From Deltaproteobacteria bacterium (GTDB lineage Bacteria; Desulfobacterota; Syntrophia; Syntrophales; UBA2210), in assembly GCA_016935875.1 (NCBI GenBank), contig JAFGQD010000183.1, forward strand, positions 1-5,560: a stretch of DNA of 5,560 bases, given 5' to 3'. This document shows positions 4,169-5,560 of the stretch, in pieces (the stretch's first letter is position 1; every line of letters starts with the position of its first letter). Under the pieces are notes generated by a model that was not told the origin of the DNA, did no database searches, and saw only the letters and a list, made by a program, of their open reading frames with translations. The position numbers and the translations under genes were made by a program.

Positions 4169-5560
4169 CTACTTGGCAACCATCTTCTGCAATTCGCCTT
4201 TCCTGATCTTGGTCGTGCCGGGCGTCAACGGAAATTCATCCATAAAAACAACCTTTTTAGGCACTTTGTATTTAGCAAGTTGTTTTTCGCAATGCGTAAT
4301 TATATCCTGCTCGGTAGCTTCTTGTCCTTCGGCAAGGATCACGCAGGCACAGACCGATTCTCCATAAACGGGATCGTTCAATCCGATCGCGGCAGCATTG
4401 GCCACACAGGGCAGACTGCACAGGACTTCCTCCACCTCGACGGGATAGACGTTAAAGCCGCCCGTCTGAATCATGTCACCCTTTCTGCCGAAAAATGAGA
4501 TGTATCCTCTCTCATCCATTTTCCCCAGGTCCTTGGTATAGAGGAATCCATCCTCGTCAATGGCCTCCTTGGTCAAATCGGGCCGTTCGAAGTACCGATT
4601 CAGGATATTCTTTCCCCGAATAGCTATCTCCCCCGGCGTACCAAAGGGAACCTCACGGCGATTATCATCGACGATCTTGACCTCCGTATCCCGGATCGGT
4701 TTGCCTATCGTACTCGATTTCGTTTCCGCAGCATCCTCATACTCGCTGATCGTCTCCGAAGGCGCTTCAGAGAGGCCGTAGGCCACGCTGATATTGCACC
4801 CCGCGCTCTGCACTCTCTTTACCAGTTCCAATGAACAGGCGGCACCCGACATGTAGCCTGTCCGCAATGACGACACGTCGTAGTCGCTTAAACGGGGGAA
4901 GTCCAGGATATACGAGAACATCGTGGGGACACCATAGATAACGGAAACTTTCTCTTTATCGATAAGCCGGAGGGCCTCTTCAGTATTGAAAACATCCATG
5001 ATGACCATGCTTGCCCCGCTTACAACCGCATGAGACACAATCGTAAACCCACCGAACTCGTGGCAGAAAGGGAGAGGATCAAGAAGAACATCATCACCGG
5101 TGATCAACATTCTCTCTGATATCCGGATACCGGTGAAAACCCGCGCCCGGTGAGACATGATCACACCCTTGGGATCGGCTGTGGTGCCGGAGGTAAAAAG
5201 AATGGTTGCATCCGCAGAATCTTCCACGGGGTTATTTCGGATATCATCCAGTTCCTCTTTTCTCGCCCTGTAAGAAAGGAGTTCGTTTATATCGAGCATA
5301 CCATCGGGAATGTCGGAATTATCCACATAGATCTTTTCGAGCTCGGGCAGACCGGGTTTAATCTCCTGTATTATCTCTATAAAGTTACCTTTCAGAAAAC
5401 GGCCAACCATGATGAGCCAGCCAGCCCCGGAAAACTTAAGCCTGAAATTGAGTTCATGAGAACGGTGGCGTGTATCCAACGTGAGTAAGGTTGCACCGAT
5501 CTTCAACAATGCAAACTGGAATTTCAGATACGTAATGCCATTGGGAAGCAACAAGCCGCA
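4169..5560 (-). CDS. AMP-forming acyl-CoA synthetase (ligase), 5' end outside window
   Basis: 463 residues are visible, ending at TAG (4169-4171); the frame is open at the right edge, so the true start lies beyond it. The first visible residues (L-L-L-P-N-G) match an internal strand of the ANL adenylating family, so perhaps 50-80 residues are missing. Counting from the leucine codon 5552-5554: the phosphate-binding motif T-S-G-T-T-A-D-P-K-G is at 121-130, P-F-C-H-E-F-G-G at 162-169, Y-G-L-S-E at 259-263, D-L-G at 342-344, G-R-K-G-D-M-I-Q-T-G-G-F-N-V-Y-P at 356-371 and the candidate C-terminal lysine K449 (4208-4210). The enzyme should convert a carboxylic acid, ATP and CoA to acyl-CoA, AMP and pyrophosphate. 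CaiC-like, alicyclic, aromatic or medium-chain acids are all possible. It precedes the hydratase by 78 bases and probably performs the entry step of the pathway. The A3 and T-G-D motifs are slightly atypical. Confidence 0.93.
   Translation of the reverse strand, partial: CGLLLPNGITYLKFQFALLKIGATLLTLDTRHRSHELNFRLKFSGAGWLIMVGRFLKGNFIEIIQEIKPGLPELEKIYVDNSDIPDGMLDINELLSYRARKEELDDIRNNPVEDSADATILFTSGTTADPKGVIMSHRARVFTGIRISERMLITGDDVLLDPLPFCHEFGGFTIVSHAVVSGASMVIMDVFNTEEALRLIDKEKVSVIYGVPTMFSYILDFPRLSDYDVSSLRTGYMSGAACSLELVKRVQSAGCNISVAYGLSEAPSETISEYEDAAETKSSTIGKPIRDTEVKIVDDNRREVPFGTPGEIAIRGKNILNRYFERPDLTKEAIDEDGFLYTKDLGKMDERGYISFFGRKGDMIQTGGFNVYPVEVEEVLCSLPCVANAAAIGLNDPVYGESVCACVILAEGQEATEQDIITHCEKQLAKYKVPKKVVFMDEFPLTPGTTKIRKGELQKMVAK

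Noticed and set aside
3683..4498. Plus-strand open frame of 271 codons across the hydratase start and ligase end
   Set aside because: It lies antisense to two genes with clear families and motifs, and its translation has no recognisable domain. It is a shadow frame.
5552..5554. TTG as the start of the acyl-CoA synthetase
   Set aside because: The frame stays open to the window edge and the residues here match the interior of the family, so the true start is outside the window.
1..5560. The locus as a plain carnitine (cai) operon
   Set aside because: There is no CaiT or CaiE in view, the order differs, and a BadH-like dehydrogenase and an amidohydrolase are inserted. The resemblance is at the level of enzyme families only.

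Overview
All genes in this window lie on the minus strand, so the locus reads from high to low coordinates. It holds four complete genes and two that run off the edges. They are separated by gaps of 27 to 109 bases, each with its own Shine-Dalgarno sequence, and no convincing terminator or internal promoter separates them. The simplest reading is one catabolic operon that continues past both ends of the window.

In transcription order the genes are: an acyl-CoA synthetase (AMP-forming, 5' end missing, 5560 down to 4169); an enoyl-CoA hydratase/isomerase family protein (4090 to 3302); a CaiB/BaiF-type class III CoA-transferase with a GTG start (3274 to 2084); a short-chain dehydrogenase that closely resembles 2-hydroxycyclohexanecarboxyl-CoA dehydrogenase, BadH (1974 to 1213); an amidohydrolase-2-type TIM-barrel protein that lacks key metal-binding residues (1167 to 265); and the first 76 codons of an acyl-CoA dehydrogenase (228 to the left edge). 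The 109-base gap before the dehydrogenase is the only one with clear internal structure: an 8-bp inverted repeat, two mutually exclusive inner hairpins and an 11-base tandem repeat.

Together the genes describe activation of a carboxylic acid to its CoA thioester (by ligation or by CoA transfer), alpha/beta dehydrogenation, hydration of the double bond and oxidation of the resulting hydroxyacyl-CoA. This is a beta-oxidation module, and the BadH-like dehydrogenase suggests a cyclic or branched acyl-CoA. The role of the amidohydrolase-like protein is unknown; a carbon-carbon or ring-opening step, or a non-enzymatic role, are guesses. The gene set overlaps the cai (carnitine) set of ligase, hydratase, CoA-transferase and acyl-CoA dehydrogenase, but adds the dehydrogenase and the amidohydrolase.

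Base composition looks balanced by eye. Strong AGGAG-type ribosome sites and this kind of acyl-CoA gene cluster fit an anaerobic, syntrophic or sulfate-reducing bacterium of the former Deltaproteobacteria. That placement is inference from gene style only. There is no mobile element, tRNA, rRNA or CRISPR array, and no intergenic stretch longer than 300 bases.

The points most worth following are the degenerate metal site of the amidohydrolase, the loss of the second catalytic glutamate in the hydratase, and the structured leader of the dehydrogenase.
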